Assembly: GCF_901933205.1 (NCBI RefSeq)
Contig: NC_044591.1
Span: 558,001 to 622,000 of the forward strand
Reading direction: 5' to 3'
Length of the DNA: 64,000 bases
Source: Camarhynchus parvulus
Taxonomy: Eukaryota; Chordata; Aves; Passeriformes; Thraupidae
The translations under genes were made by a program, and so were the position numbers. The notes under the pieces are model-generated. The model had not been told where the DNA came from, made no database searches, and saw only the letters and a list, made by a program, of their open reading frames with translations. Numbering within the stretch: position 1 is the stretch's first letter; the number at the start of each line of letters is the position of its first letter. Below, piece by piece: positions 35,201 to 49,583 of the stretch.

Positions 35201-36476
35201 CAGGCTCGTGCTGGCCCATCCATCCCGCTCACCTCCATCCTCCCCCTCTCTCCCAGCGGCGAGCAGTGCGGGGGATGCCGGCGTTCCAACACCACCGACC
35301 GGCCCCACTCCTTCCAGGTGATCCTGACGGACCGGCCCTCCCTGGAGCTGAGCGCCGACAACGAGGAGGACATGGCAGACTGGATGCAGTACTTCTGCCA
35401 GGCTGTCTCCAAAGGGGTGAGCTGGGGACAGGCCCCAAGCGTGGGTGCTTCGGCCCCCTCCTTTGCCCAGAGCCCCTTTGGCGCTGCTGAAGGGAGCAGG
35501 AATGTCTGTCAGGATGGAGCAGGCAGCTTTATCCTGAGCCAGGAGGGTTTCCCCACAGGGCACCCCATGGAGATGGGGCTCCTTCATGCCAGGTTTTACC
35601 CCCCTTCCCTACCCCACGCAGGTGATCCCCCAGGGTGTTGCCCCGACGCCGTGCGTTCCCTGCTGCCTGGTGCTGACAGATGAGAAGGCTTTCACGTGCC
35701 ACGAGGACTGCCAGACCAGCTTCTTCCGCTCGCTGGGCACCGCGGAGCTGACCGATGTCACCGCTGTCTCCACGGAGGCTGGCAAGGAGTACTGCATCCT
35801 GGTGAGGGCAGGGCTCTGGGACCCGCTGGCCTGGGGCTGGGTGAGCACCCAGTGCTGACACCTGGCCTCTCTCTCGGTGTTTAGGAGTTTGCTCAGGACA
35901 GCAAGGAGTTCCTGCCCCCCTGGGTCCTTTATTTTAGTTGCACTACGGAACTGGAGAGGTTCCTGTCAGCACTGAACGTCGCATGGAGGAACATCTACCA
36001 GGTCAGCATATGGGGCTGCCTCACACTCTCATTAGTGAGGGAGAGCAGAGGGATGAATTTGTCCCTGGAGGATGAACCCAGCTTTCCCACAAAGGGCAGA
36101 AGAGCCAGGGAGCTCCTTTGGCTCCATATAATCGCAGGATGTGGGATTTAGAGGCTGGCAAGACAAGCCATGAGCACCCAGTGCTGGCAAGGGGAGTGGG
36201 AGGAATGTGGGTCAGCCCCACTGTTACCATATCCATGACACAGGCAGCCTGCCCATGTGGGTTTGAGGTGGTTTTACAGCGAGAGGGAGAAGTGACTCTG
36301 GTCTGTTCCCCTCCTGCCCCCCCACACCCGTGTTTCAGGTCGATCTCCAGCACAAGGCCATTCTGGATGCTGCTGTGAAGAAGAAATGTGAGGATGCCCA
36401 GAGCCTCATCGACAGCGCCTGGCAGCGCAGCGACAGCCTCTGCCGGGGCCGGGCCGAGCGGGACCCCTGGTGTTAA
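11234..36476 (+). CDS. PLEKHM2: PLEKHM2 (SKIP), RUN- and PH-domain lysosome-kinesin adaptor, 20 coding exons
   Basis: Exons: 11234-11293, 21878-21984, 22559-22668, 24084-24183, 24668-24755, 25214-25400, 27632-27691, 29940-30153, 31469-32281, 32544-32613, 32693-32783, 33058-33122, 33354-33442, 34021-34153, 34234-34424, 34728-34793, 35257-35416, 35622-35801, 35885-36001, 36339-36476. All use GT-AG and join in phase to 1012 residues (human about 1019 from memory). The start MEPAEVKDRILENISLSVKK matches the family. A RUN domain (about 36-158) binds Arl8 on lysosomes. Tryptophan-acidic motifs at W207-D208 and W236-E237 bind kinesin light chain and drive lysosomes to the cell periphery. A disordered acidic middle follows (exons 8-9), then a PH domain at about 766-868 and a conserved C-terminus ending SLCRGRAERDPWC. 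Exon 9 carries a three-fold REEPPRD repeat I do not remember in mammals. Exons 3, 10-16 and 18 are very close to human. Confidence 0.96.
11353..11570. repeat. 38-bp GC-rich minisatellite in PLEKHM2 intron 1
   Basis: Units begin GGGGACAGCCCTGGGGACAC; the first are 38 bp and later ones drift to about 42 bp. Roughly five copies. They keep long frames open on both strands (a 249-codon frame on +, 285- and 406-codon frames on -). These have no recognisable protein content. Confidence 0.85.
18167..18404. repeat. 14-bp minisatellite, 17 copies
   Basis: Unit GGGCTGTTGTGGCT with variants at the last five bases (TGGCC, TTGCT). Exactly 17 units of constant length fill 238 bases. Because 14 is not a multiple of three, the reading frame rotates through a 42-base cycle and all three + frames stay open, giving Trp/Cys/Leu-rich ORFs that are artefacts. 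Confidence 0.97.
20512..20925 (+). mobile_element. Solo LTR of a songbird-type endogenous retrovirus (sense, PLEKHM2 intron 1)
   Basis: About 410 bases start near TGAGTAGAATGATAG. A TATA-like TATAAAAAGATA at about 20750 precedes AATAAA at about 20842, the U3-R order expected of an LTR on the + strand. I recognise the wording as an abundant passerine LTR but cannot name the family. No gag, pol or env remnant lies beside it, so it is a solo LTR. Ends are approximate and no clear target-site duplication was found. Confidence 0.65.
22038..22477 (-). mobile_element. Solo LTR, antisense, PLEKHM2 intron 2 (copy 1 of a family)
   Basis: On the + strand it runs from TGTGGTATTT to CAGTGACA, so it starts TGT and ends ACA. 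It shares many blocks in order with the element at 29215-29595: GATGAATCTGACTCCAT, GATTGGTCATTA, ACCAATCA, CACCTGTTG, TTCCACAGCAGC and CTCAGCTTC. Read on the - strand, two CCAAT-type boxes precede the AT-rich stretch, as in an LTR promoter. It contains an expanded TTCTA tract. No retroviral coding sequence adjoins it. Confidence 0.7.
22105..22155. repeat. Pentanucleotide microsatellite (TTCTA)n inside the intron-2 LTR
   Basis: About ten TTCTA units with no visible interruption. The related LTR at 29215 has a TTAT/TATA-rich tract at the same place, so this looks like expansion from an AT-rich LTR segment. Confidence 0.9.
22797..22970 (-). repeat. CR1 LINE fragment (antisense)
   Basis: CAGAATCATTAAAGTTGGAA, then GACCTCTGAGACTGAGTCC, CCAGCACTGCCATGTCCACC and GCTTCCCTGGCAGCCTGT is the reverse complement of an avian CR1 3' region, of a subfamily different from the GGGACCTTAAAG type seen elsewhere in the window. 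Confidence 0.75.
23167..23526. repeat. 45-bp minisatellite, 8 copies
   Basis: Eight head-to-tail 45-base units (GGGAGTCCTGCAGGGCCATG... TTCCTGGCAGAT) starting at 23167 and every 45 bases after, nearly identical, differing mainly at AAGGGTT/AAAGGTT. A diverged unit precedes them near 23103. As 45 is a multiple of three and the unit lacks stops, frames of 140-263 codons stay open on both strands; I regard them as non-genic. Confidence 0.97.
25401..27631 (+). other. PLEKHM2: PLEKHM2 intron 6
   Basis: 2231 bases. It contains a sense CR1 3' end (25540-25835). The rest is unique and I see no further exon. Together with intron 7 it isolates the 60-base exon 7. Confidence 0.85.
25540..25835 (+). repeat. 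CR1 LINE 3' region (sense)
   Basis: Standard CR1 order: GGAATGGGTTTAACCTAAGA, TTAGATTAGGTATTAGGAAG, CTTCCCTGTGAGGGTGGG, GTCCAAGGCCAGATTGGATG, CATGGCAGAGGGTGGC and CCTTCCAACCCAAACCATTC. About 300 bases. Confidence 0.85.
28798..28900 (-). repeat. CR1 LINE 3'-end fragment (antisense)
   Basis: TCAGAATCATGGAATGGTTT, GGGTTGGAAGGGACCTTAAA and GGCAGGGACACCTTCCACTA are in the reverse-complement order of the avian CR1 3' end. Confidence 0.85.
29215..29595 (-). mobile_element. Solo LTR, antisense, PLEKHM2 intron 7 (copy 2 of the family at 22038)
   Basis: On the + strand it runs TGTGGCAGTGTTTGG ... GTCTGTGACA. The flanks CATGGC (left) and CACGGC (right) match at five of six bases and may be a 6-bp target-site duplication, as made by ERVK-like integrases. 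Read on -, CCAATCACA boxes, a TATA-like AT run and AATAAA occur in LTR order. No retroviral coding sequence adjoins it, so it is a solo LTR. The family name cannot be assigned without a repeat library. Confidence 0.75.
31587..31673 (+). repeat. PLEKHM2: Coding tandem repeat (three REEPPRD units) in PLEKHM2 exon 9
   Basis: 29 codons read DREEPPRDGEG / DREEPPRDT / DREEPPRDG. The underlying CGGGAGGAGCCGCCGAGGGA-type unit is repeated three times with only a few base changes. It lies in the disordered region between the KLC-binding motifs and the PH domain. Human PLEKHM2 as I remember it lacks the repeat. Confidence 0.85.
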
Positions 36477-37407
36477 CCCTGCCCAGGGGAGGACAGCTCA
36501 CAGGGCCCATTTTTGGGGATCAGGGCCTGTATCTGGGCAGCTGGCACCCCAAACCCTCCTGCCATCGCTTGGTCTCCACCAGGGCCGTGCCTGCAGCGTG
36601 GACCCCGCGCTCTCCACCGAGCCAGGGACATCTGGCGTGGTTTGGGGAGCAGCCAGACGCTTCACCACCTGCACCTTCTTCCTTGTCCAGCTGCCACGGG
36701 GCAAAAAGTTTGCCTTTCACAGAATAATGTCCCAGTAGTAGTGAGGGAGAGGATGGGAGCAGGGTGGGCTGGGAAAAGCATCCCCGTTCTGGTGGGGAGC
36801 AGGACTGAGGACTTGTTCATTTTCGAACAGGGTCGGGGCGAGGTGGGAACACTCAGTCGCTACCGTGCATGTCTTGTTGCTCATACAATCACCGCTGTGT
36901 TGGGAGGAGTTGGCACCGCCCCGCCTCCTCCTCTTGGAGGGCTCGCCCAGGGCCTCCGGACTCCACTGAACCACTCTCAGCCTGTCCAGGAGATTTGAGG
37001 CTAAGGAAGAAGGAACAAGGCCAAATATTTGGCTTAAACATGGTTTTAGGAAATCTTAGCAGCCAGTTTGTGGTTTTAATGCTGACCCTGTGCACTGGGG
37101 GAGAAGAGATGGAGTCCCATGTTCTTCAGGTGTCCTGAGGGACATTGTCATGTGGCTGCCACCAAACACGGTCCCCATCTCCTCAGCTCACTGCATCTGA
37201 GGCCAGCGAGGACCCATCGCCACTTGCGCTCCACAACGAGCACTTTGGGGCACAAGCCCAGCTTTTAAATAATATTAATAACAATAATAATAACCCAGAG
37301 ACCTTCTCATGTAATATAAGTTCACGGGGCCTTTTTCTGGGAGGAAACATACGTGACTGAATGTATATGTACATACATTTGCTTCCTTTCCCCCCTCCCC
37401 AAATAAA
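36477..37407 (+). other. PLEKHM2: PLEKHM2 3' UTR
   Basis: Runs from the TAA at 36474-36476 to the AATAAA at 37402-37407. It includes an AAT-rich microsatellite at about 37268-37294. No other gene is seen. Confidence 0.7.
37402..37407 (+). terminator. PLEKHM2: PLEKHM2 poly(A) signal AATAAA
   Basis: First good canonical hexamer after the stop, 926 bases downstream, followed by a G/T-rich stretch (CTTGGTAACTCAGCCTTGGT). Good placement for the transcript end. Confidence 0.65.
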
Positions 37408-40539
<3,132 letters not shown>

Positions 40540-40540
40540 T

Positions 40541-40546
40541 AATAAA
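40541..40546 (+). terminator. SLC25A34: SLC25A34 poly(A) signal AATAAA
   Basis: Canonical hexamer 48 bases after the stop, followed by a T/G-rich stretch (TTTTTCTATTTTTGGTGTTG), implying a very short 3' UTR. Confidence 0.75.
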
Positions 40547-40894
40547 GAGGTTTTTCTATTTTTGGTGTTGTCTTGGGGTCTTTGGGGTGGTGCAGATGGG
40601 GGGACAGGACCTGAAATGCTGCGATGCCTCAGGGTGGAGAGAAGAATGGCAGTGCTGGCATGGGGGGAGGTTAAAGGTGCTGGTGGTCCCTAAGCCCTTC
40701 CATGTGCATCACATCCCTCTTCTCCTAATTTTCACGTCCACGGGGCAGCTGGAGCTCATCTTGTCCGGCCAGGGCTCCAGCTGCCCTGGCTTGCCCCAGT
40801 AATGATTTACTAGCCGGGGGGAGCCACTCCCCGCCTCCACCCCGCGGACCTTGGAGCCGGGGCCTGGCTCCACTGTGGCTCCTCTCCACAGAAA
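40547..40894 (+). other. SLC25A34-TMEM82 spacer
   Basis: 348 bases hold the end of SLC25A34 and must contain the TMEM82 promoter and leader if TMEM82 has its own start. No TATA box or CpG island is obvious, in contrast to the other genes here. Confidence 0.5.
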
Positions 40895-43757
<2,863 letters not shown>

Positions 43758-44800
43758 GCCGCGGGGTGGAACCGGACAGCAGAAACTCGGGGTGGCGTCG
43801 CTGGGCACCCCAGAATCCCCCACCTCAGATCCCCCATGGGGACTAAGGAAAAAAGGGCTCCTGGAAGGCGTCCAGCCCCAGCAAGGGCTCCTGGAAGGCG
43901 TCCAACCCCATCCCGTGGGATGGAGGAGGTCGAGGGAAGGCTCGCATTGCCCTTGGTTTTTGGGGGGACTCTGTGAGGTTGCAGCGCTGCTGGGGTTTGC
44001 CCTCTGCTCCCAGTGGGATTGCAGGCTGCTGATGGACGTCCCATCGTTGCTGGCAGCTGGGCCACACTGTCAGGGGCCTCCAGAGGTTATAAATCTCAGA
44101 AAAGAAAAGGTTTTTTTTTCCAGCAAAATCCTTGGGCAGAGCAAGCTCCGGTTCCATTGTGCTGGAAAGGCACTTGGGATGGTGGCGGTGCAGCTTTTTG
44201 AGGGAGGTGGGTAGAATTCCTCCTTGGGAAGGGAAACTGAGGCACGGAGTGGGGTGACGCTCTGGCTGGGAGGTGCCCCTGTGCCTCAGTTTCCCTCTGC
44301 CTGCAGCCTGCTGTGCTGTGCCAGGGGACAACAGGCCCTGTGAAGGTGGGGTGCAGTTTAGGGATGGGGGTTCTGGCTGCCTGGGCATGGACCCCCAATG
44401 CAGGGGGGAGCAGGAGGGGGTCTGGGGGTGTTTGGAGCACTGAGGGCTCTGTAGGGGTTTATGGGGCACGCTGGGGCTCTAGGGGGGCACATGGGTGTCC
44501 TGGGGGTGCACAGAAGAAATATTGGGCATTTTGGGCATGGGGCTAACTGGGGCTGTATTGGAGGAGAGGGTTATCCTGGGGGTATATGGAGATGTTACAG
44601 CTGTATTGGGGTACACAGGCACCCCGGGGGTGGATGGGCGGCTCACGGGGCACCCCTTGGGGTTGGGAGCCCTGAGGGTGTGTGGGGCTCTCGGGGGGTC
44701 CATGGGAAAACTTGGGAAGGGGCAATCCCAGAGCATATGGGGCACCCATGAAGCACTTTGGGGAGCGTGGGGCAGTCGGGGCGTGAATGGGGCACCCTAA
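43758..44800. other. TMEM82 3' UTR and TMEM82-FBLIM1 spacer
   Basis: Starts with the TMEM82 3' UTR, for which I see no AATAAA. A near-duplicate of about 30 bases (GCTCCTGGAAGGCGTCCA) occurs at about 43857 and 43888. From about 44400 to 44760 it is a diverged GT/GGGG-rich repeat resembling that of the TMEM82 introns. No gene recognised. Confidence 0.6.
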
Positions 44801-45075
44801 GGACACGTGCCCCCCTCTTCCTCCGCCCGGGGCTGTGGGGCAGGCAGGGGGGAGGAGGAAGAGAGGTGGAAGAGGAGGAGGAGGAGGGAGGAAGGGGCGG
44901 TGATGCCGGGCGGCTCTGCCTTCCCGCTGCCCCCGCCGCGCCCGCGGAGCGCACGGAGGGACCCGCACCGGCTCCCCAGGTAGGGGACGGGGACAGGGTC
45001 ACCCCCCGAGAGGCTGCAGGGCCACCTCCGGGCAGGCGACACCCCTCCGTCCCGGCAGAGAACCTCGCCCGCAAG
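44801..45075 (+). promoter_or_regulatory. FBLIM1: Probable FBLIM1 promoter and non-coding first exon
   Basis: A GC-rich, CpG-containing block with GGAGGAGGA runs and GCCGCGCCCGCGG leads to a good donor (CCCCAG/GTAGGG, exon end 44979). A second possible donor is at 45075 (CGCAAG/GTACGA). FBLIM1 has its first ATG in a downstream exon with an acceptor at 47063, so a non-coding upstream exon is required, and this is the best candidate. Confidence 0.5.
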
Positions 45076-45440
45076 GTACGACCCCCCCAGGTAGGGGACA
45101 GGGGCCACCCTCAGGTAGGGACCACCCCAGGTGTGGGATTGGGACATCCCCCCCCAGGAGGGGACAGGGGACACCCCAATATGGGACACGGGACCCCCCA
45201 GGTGATGGGATAAGGACCGCAGTCATCCTGGGATGAGACAAGGGGACCAAGAGCCGCCCCAAGGAGGGGACTGGGGACTCTCCCAGGGAGGGGACGGGGG
45301 CTCCCAGGCAGGGGGACACGGTGGGGCCACCGCTCCTCAGGGGACAGGGCACTGCCAGGTAGGGGACAGGGAGCTGTGGGGCTGCACGGTGGGGGGACAC
45401 AGGAGATGCCAGGGGGGCTGCAAGGCCACCCCCAGGTGAG
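44977..45440 (+). repeat. Degenerate array of CAG/GT-containing units after the presumed FBLIM1 exon 1
   Basis: A C/G-rich unit containing CCCCAGGTAGGGGACAGG recurs with variation. Donor-like CAG/GT junctions are at about 44979, 45090, 45113, 45130, 45200, 45357 and 45434. Units are spaced irregularly. Both strands have open but meaningless frames. Confidence 0.7.
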
Positions 45441-45931
45441 GGACAAGAGAACAGTGGGACCACTCGGGGTGGGGGAAGATGGGACACCAAGCGCTGTGTA
45501 CCCCCATCCCATCCCTTTTTCCTTGGGCCTCCTCGGAGCGCCCTCTGAGAGGTCCCTGGGGCAGGGGACAGAGTTGAGGGGCAGCTCTAGAGGGCTGTGT
45601 CCCATCCCAGATTTGGGGTTGTGGGGACACCCCATAAGTGGCCCTATCCCCTCAATCCCACCTGAGCTTCCACCTCAGATTTCAGGGAAACCAGGTGGGT
45701 TCCTTTCCAGTGTGGCCTCGGCCACCCCAAACCAGGATGGAGCTGCATGGGGAGGGGAGACCCCCATTAATGCCCCCCTCGAGCCTCGGCCCCTCGGTGG
45801 CCCCGGCCCGGGGGGCTCTGGGGGTGCTGCCACGGGGCCGCTGGGATCCCGTCAGCCCCGGCACAAAGAGGAATGCGATGAGCACATGGTTCCCATTAAC
45901 CCCGGAGAATTTTTTTTCCTTTTTTAGGTTG

Positions 45932-45969
<38 letters not shown>

Positions 45970-47063
45970 CTTTTTTCTTTTTATAATGATTGTTCTTTTC
46001 TTTCCCCCGCCAGTTTTCTGCAGCTCTGCTGGGGAGGAGGAAAAGCGGCGGCTCCGGCGGGTGAGGAGCTGGGCAAGGCCGGTAGCGCCGGTAGCCGGCG
46101 GGGAGGGAGGGAAAGAGGGAGCCAAGCGCTCCGGGTTCTTTTTCCTCTTTAATCCCTTCCCTGCTTGAGTCAGAGGCTGAAGTCACCGGCAGGAACATCG
46201 CGAAGCTTTGCCCCCACCTCTGGGAGTCTGTCTGCCCCACAAAGAATGTGCTGACCCCCGTGAGTGGGATTTTGGGGGAGCAGAGCCGCATGAGACCGGA
46301 ACTCATCACACAGGTATTTTTCAAGCTGCTGATTCACCTCAGGGATGAATTCTGCTTCACCAACACAGCACCCTGACTAAAGCCTCAGGGTTCCACCCCG
46401 CAATCTATTCCATTTGGGAAGGGGAAGCTTCGCCCCAGCTGCTTTTCCCCTTGGGAAGTTGGATTAACAGCCCTTTTCCTTCCTGAGCAGGGCTTCTTGG
46501 GGTTGGGTGCATCCTGCCTGTGCTGCCGGGTGCTGCTCAGTGTCAGGGACGTGGTAATTCACAGCACCACGCCTCAGTTTTCCCACCTGGAAAAATAATA
46601 GGGGGGATGTGCAGAGCTGGAAGTGACTGGCAGGGAATTGGGGGTATGGAGAAAGGGAGCGGGGATGTAGAAAGATTTCAAAAAAGGGGTTGCAAAAGTG
46701 AAATCCTATAGCAGTTCTGTTTTTTAAAAGGAAAGGTGGGTACGTCCTGCTGCCCATGGGGAGTTTAGTCCCAGGTGGGTGGGAGCAATAAGAGGAAATA
46801 CAGGGGATGCAAATGCTTATGAAAAGGTGGGATTTGGCCACAGAGGTGTGAAAATGGGAGCTATCAGCTGCTGCCTCGCCAGGACTCTGTACCCTGTGTC
46901 CTCCCAGGCATGACACCATTTATTGCTGTGACGTGGGACGGGACGCTCGTTCCTTCTCCCTTTCCGGGAGGAGGGAGCGAGTTGATGCCGAAGGGCAGCA
47001 CGGCTGCAGGAGCTGCCAGTGTGTGCCTGTGAGTTTACTCTCTTTCTTTCTTATTTTCCCTAG
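45076..47063 (+). other. FBLIM1: FBLIM1 intron preceding the first coding exon
   Basis: It carries the donor-like array, a 30-base T tract (45940-45969), and ordinary sequence up to the acceptor TTTTCCCTAG at 47054-47063. A possible additional exon lies at 46175-46255 (acceptor GCTTGAGTCAG, donor CCCCCGTGAGTG), but it matches nothing I know. No other gene is seen. Confidence 0.5.
45940..45969. repeat. Homopolymer T(30)
   Basis: Thirty uninterrupted T within a longer T-rich stretch (45907-45983). No retroposon body or target-site duplication was seen beside it. Length is likely to be unstable and error-prone in assemblies. Confidence 0.95.
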
Positions 47064-47088
47064 AATCAACCCCCGATCTGGCCCTTCC

Positions 47089-49166
47089 ATGGCTTCAGCA
47101 ATGTTGCCAGGGAAAGCAGAGAAAAGAATTGCTTCATCCATCTTCATCACCCTCGTGCCACCACGGAGGGACGTGGCCACCAAGGAGAAAACCCAGCGGG
47201 ATCCGCAGCCAGGTGGTGCCGGGGTCCCTGGCACCCACCAGCCCCCGATCCTGCTGTCACCCCCCCAGTTACCCAACGGAGGTGAGGGGCGTCCATGGGG
47301 GGCTGGAGCGGTGTGGAAGGATGGTGATGGGGCTGAGGAGGCTGTGGAGATGCTTTGCTAAAGGATGTGCGTGTGGAAGGGGATCTGGGGGTATTTTATG
47401 GGGGGCTATTCCCCAAATCCCTGCACGCATCCCAGCACGGATCTGGCTCCTGGGGACGGGCTCTGTTTGCTCTCCATTGCCGGGTGCTTATCGGTGCTGT
47501 TTGTCCCTCCTGCTTCGATGGCGTTTGCTTTTGGGGCAGGTCAGCGAGCGCTGCTGCAAAGCTGTTGGGGTGTTATTGTGACAGGGCATTATTCTGATGG
47601 GGTGTTACCGGACATTATTGATCCCCTAAACCCCCACATCTGTCTGTTGCTGCAGAAACCCACACGGTGGCCCCTGTACCTGCATCCCCACCAGTCCTGC
47701 CCCTCTCTGAAGTGCCCCAGCCTTTGTCCATGGAGCCACTGAGTCTGGCACTGCAGCAACTGGACCTTGCACCACCTGCCACCCTCCAGGTGAGGATAAC
47801 AGAGTGCAGTCCCCCCAGTGCCTCAGTTTCCCCACCTGCAGGGTATAACTAACATGGCTTTGCCCTTTCCCGCTTGCCAGGCCTCTTCCACCTTCCCTGC
47901 TGAATTGAAGCCACCCACATTTTCCCGGGAGCAAGCAGGCAAGCGGCAGTGGCAGGATGTGAATGGGGACCCGGGGAGGGACAGCTCCAGAGGTAAGGGA
48001 GACCCAGCTGTGCATGGGCTCATCCCCACTTAGGGAAACTGAGGCACACAGCTCCCAGCCGCTCCCCCTGCTTCTTGCAGACATCTGTGCCTTCTGCCAC
48101 AAAGCGCTGGGGCCGCGGGAGCCGACAGTGGAGGCGATGCGGAAGCAGTACCACCCCGACTGCTTCACCTGCCGCACGTGCCGCCGACTCCTGGCTGGGC
48201 AGCCCTACTTCCAGAGAGATGGGTGCCCCACGTGTGACACCTGCTTCCAGGTACCCATCCTCCATCGGGGAAAACCGGCACCCTCGGAAGATCCCTTGGG
48301 CCGTGAGCTGCTGTCTCATGTGTTCCCTAAATTCCAGGCCACGCTGGAGAAATGTGCCAAGTGCCAGGGGCTGATCACAGAGCACATTGTCCGTGCCCTG
48401 GGCAAGGGTTACCACCCCAGCTGCTTCTCCTGCGCTGCCTGTGGCCGGGCCATCGGCACTGAGAGCTTCGCCTTGGACGAGCAGGGTGACGTGTACTGCG
48501 TGCCCGACTACTACAGGTTGGCCCTGGGGGAGGGTGTCCCACACTGGGAGCTGGGTTTGGCTCGTTCCCATCACCCTGCAGGGCTCACGCCACCCCCGTT
48601 GGCTCCCAACAGGAAATACGCCGTGGTGTGCAGCGCCTGCGAGCGCCCCATTGTCCCCCATGAGGACGAGGACACCTACAAGATCGAGTGCCTGGGACGC
48701 AGCTTCCACGAGAGCTGCTACCGCTGCGAGGTACGGCCCCGGGGGATGAGGGACCCCCAAGCCAAGGGGGTGGCACTGAACCTTAGCTGAGCATGGACAC
48801 AGGGATGGCAGCACCCACAGCTGGTTTTTAGCCCCCAGTTTATCTTACACATAACGGGGGAGGGGGAAAATAAATAAATTGGGTGGTGGTGATGATGATG
48901 ATGTGTTTGGAGAACTTCAGAACTTCAGCTTTGCATGCTTTTGATGTAGTTTGTCACTTTTTCAGAGTGCTGGTGGGTTTTGCGGGGAAAATAGGATGTA
49001 ACACACGCAGGGACCCCTAAAAGGAGGCTTCCTTTTCCCCTCTTGCCCCCAGAGCTGCAGGACGCCCCTGTCACCGGAGCTGACAGAGAACGGGTGCTAC
49101 CCCCTGGACGACCACCTCCTCTGCAAGTCCTGCCACATCCACTGGCGCAACGAGTCGTCCTGCTGA
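47089..49166 (+). CDS. FBLIM1: FBLIM1 (migfilin), filamin-binding LIM protein, seven coding exons
   Basis: Exons 47089-47281, 47656-47789, 47881-47992, 48081-48250, 48338-48516, 48613-48730 and 49053-49166 join in phase to 339 residues (human about 373 from memory). The filamin-binding N-terminus is clear: KAEKRIASSIFITL, residues 9-22 (human KPEKRVASSVFITL). A proline-containing linker follows, then three LIM domains. LIM1 is 149-202 (CAFC...HPDC...CRTC...CDTC). LIM2 is about 209-262 (CAKC...HPSC...CAAC...CVPD). LIM3 is about 269-335 (CSAC...HESC...CESC...CKSC). All zinc ligands are present. The protein links filamin-bound actin to kindlin/integrin adhesions and can shuttle to the nucleus. 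The linker lacks the long poly-proline runs of the human protein. A second ATG at 47101 (MLPGKAEKR) may be the real start, since human begins close to that point. Introns between LIM exons are only 87-96 bases. Confidence 0.95.
48869..48878 (+). terminator. FBLIM1: Tandem AATAAATAAA inside the last FBLIM1 intron
   Basis: Two overlapping AATAAA hexamers followed by a GT-rich stretch (GGTGGTGGTGATGATG) within the intron 48731-49052. Reading on from exon 48613-48730, the frame meets a stop at 48788-48790. Use of this signal would give a protein lacking the second half of LIM3. Usage is unproven. Confidence 0.35.
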
Positions 49167-49577
49167 GACCCTGATGCTCATCAACCCCTTCCAGTGCCAG
49201 GCACCAAAAAGGAGGTGCCCCCAGTGGGATGCACCCCATGGCTGACCCTGGGCGCCTGCTGCACCCCCAGATTACTGCAGAACTGAGTTTTCATCGCCAA
49301 AAATGTCCCCAGGACCCTGACCCAGTGGGTTGGCAGGGTGGAGAATTGTGGATATGTCCCGGCACAGCTCTGTGCTCATGATAAATATAAAATGCCCTGA
49401 CAGAGCAGCAATGAGGAATGGAGGGTTTATTCCTTATATCTTTTTTAAAACTCCTTTTCCCAAAGGCCAGTTTGGTTTTCTTGGGTGGTGTTTCTTTCTT
49501 CTCAAGCTTCCTTGGGGTTTCACTGAAATGTTTCTCTCTGTGGAAGATCAGGGCACTGATTTAGTTACTCGCAGTTA

Positions 49578-49583
49578 AATAAA
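49578..49583 (+). terminator. FBLIM1: FBLIM1 poly(A) signal AATAAA
   Basis: Canonical hexamer 412 bases after the FBLIM1 stop. The region 49167-49577 is then the 3' UTR, with no other feature seen. Confidence 0.55.

Noticed and set aside
46175..46255. Extra FBLIM1 exon between GCTTGAGTCAG and CCCCCGTGAGTG
   Set aside because: Splice-like edges only; one frame is open but unlike any migfilin sequence I know. Kept as a note under the intron instead of a feature.
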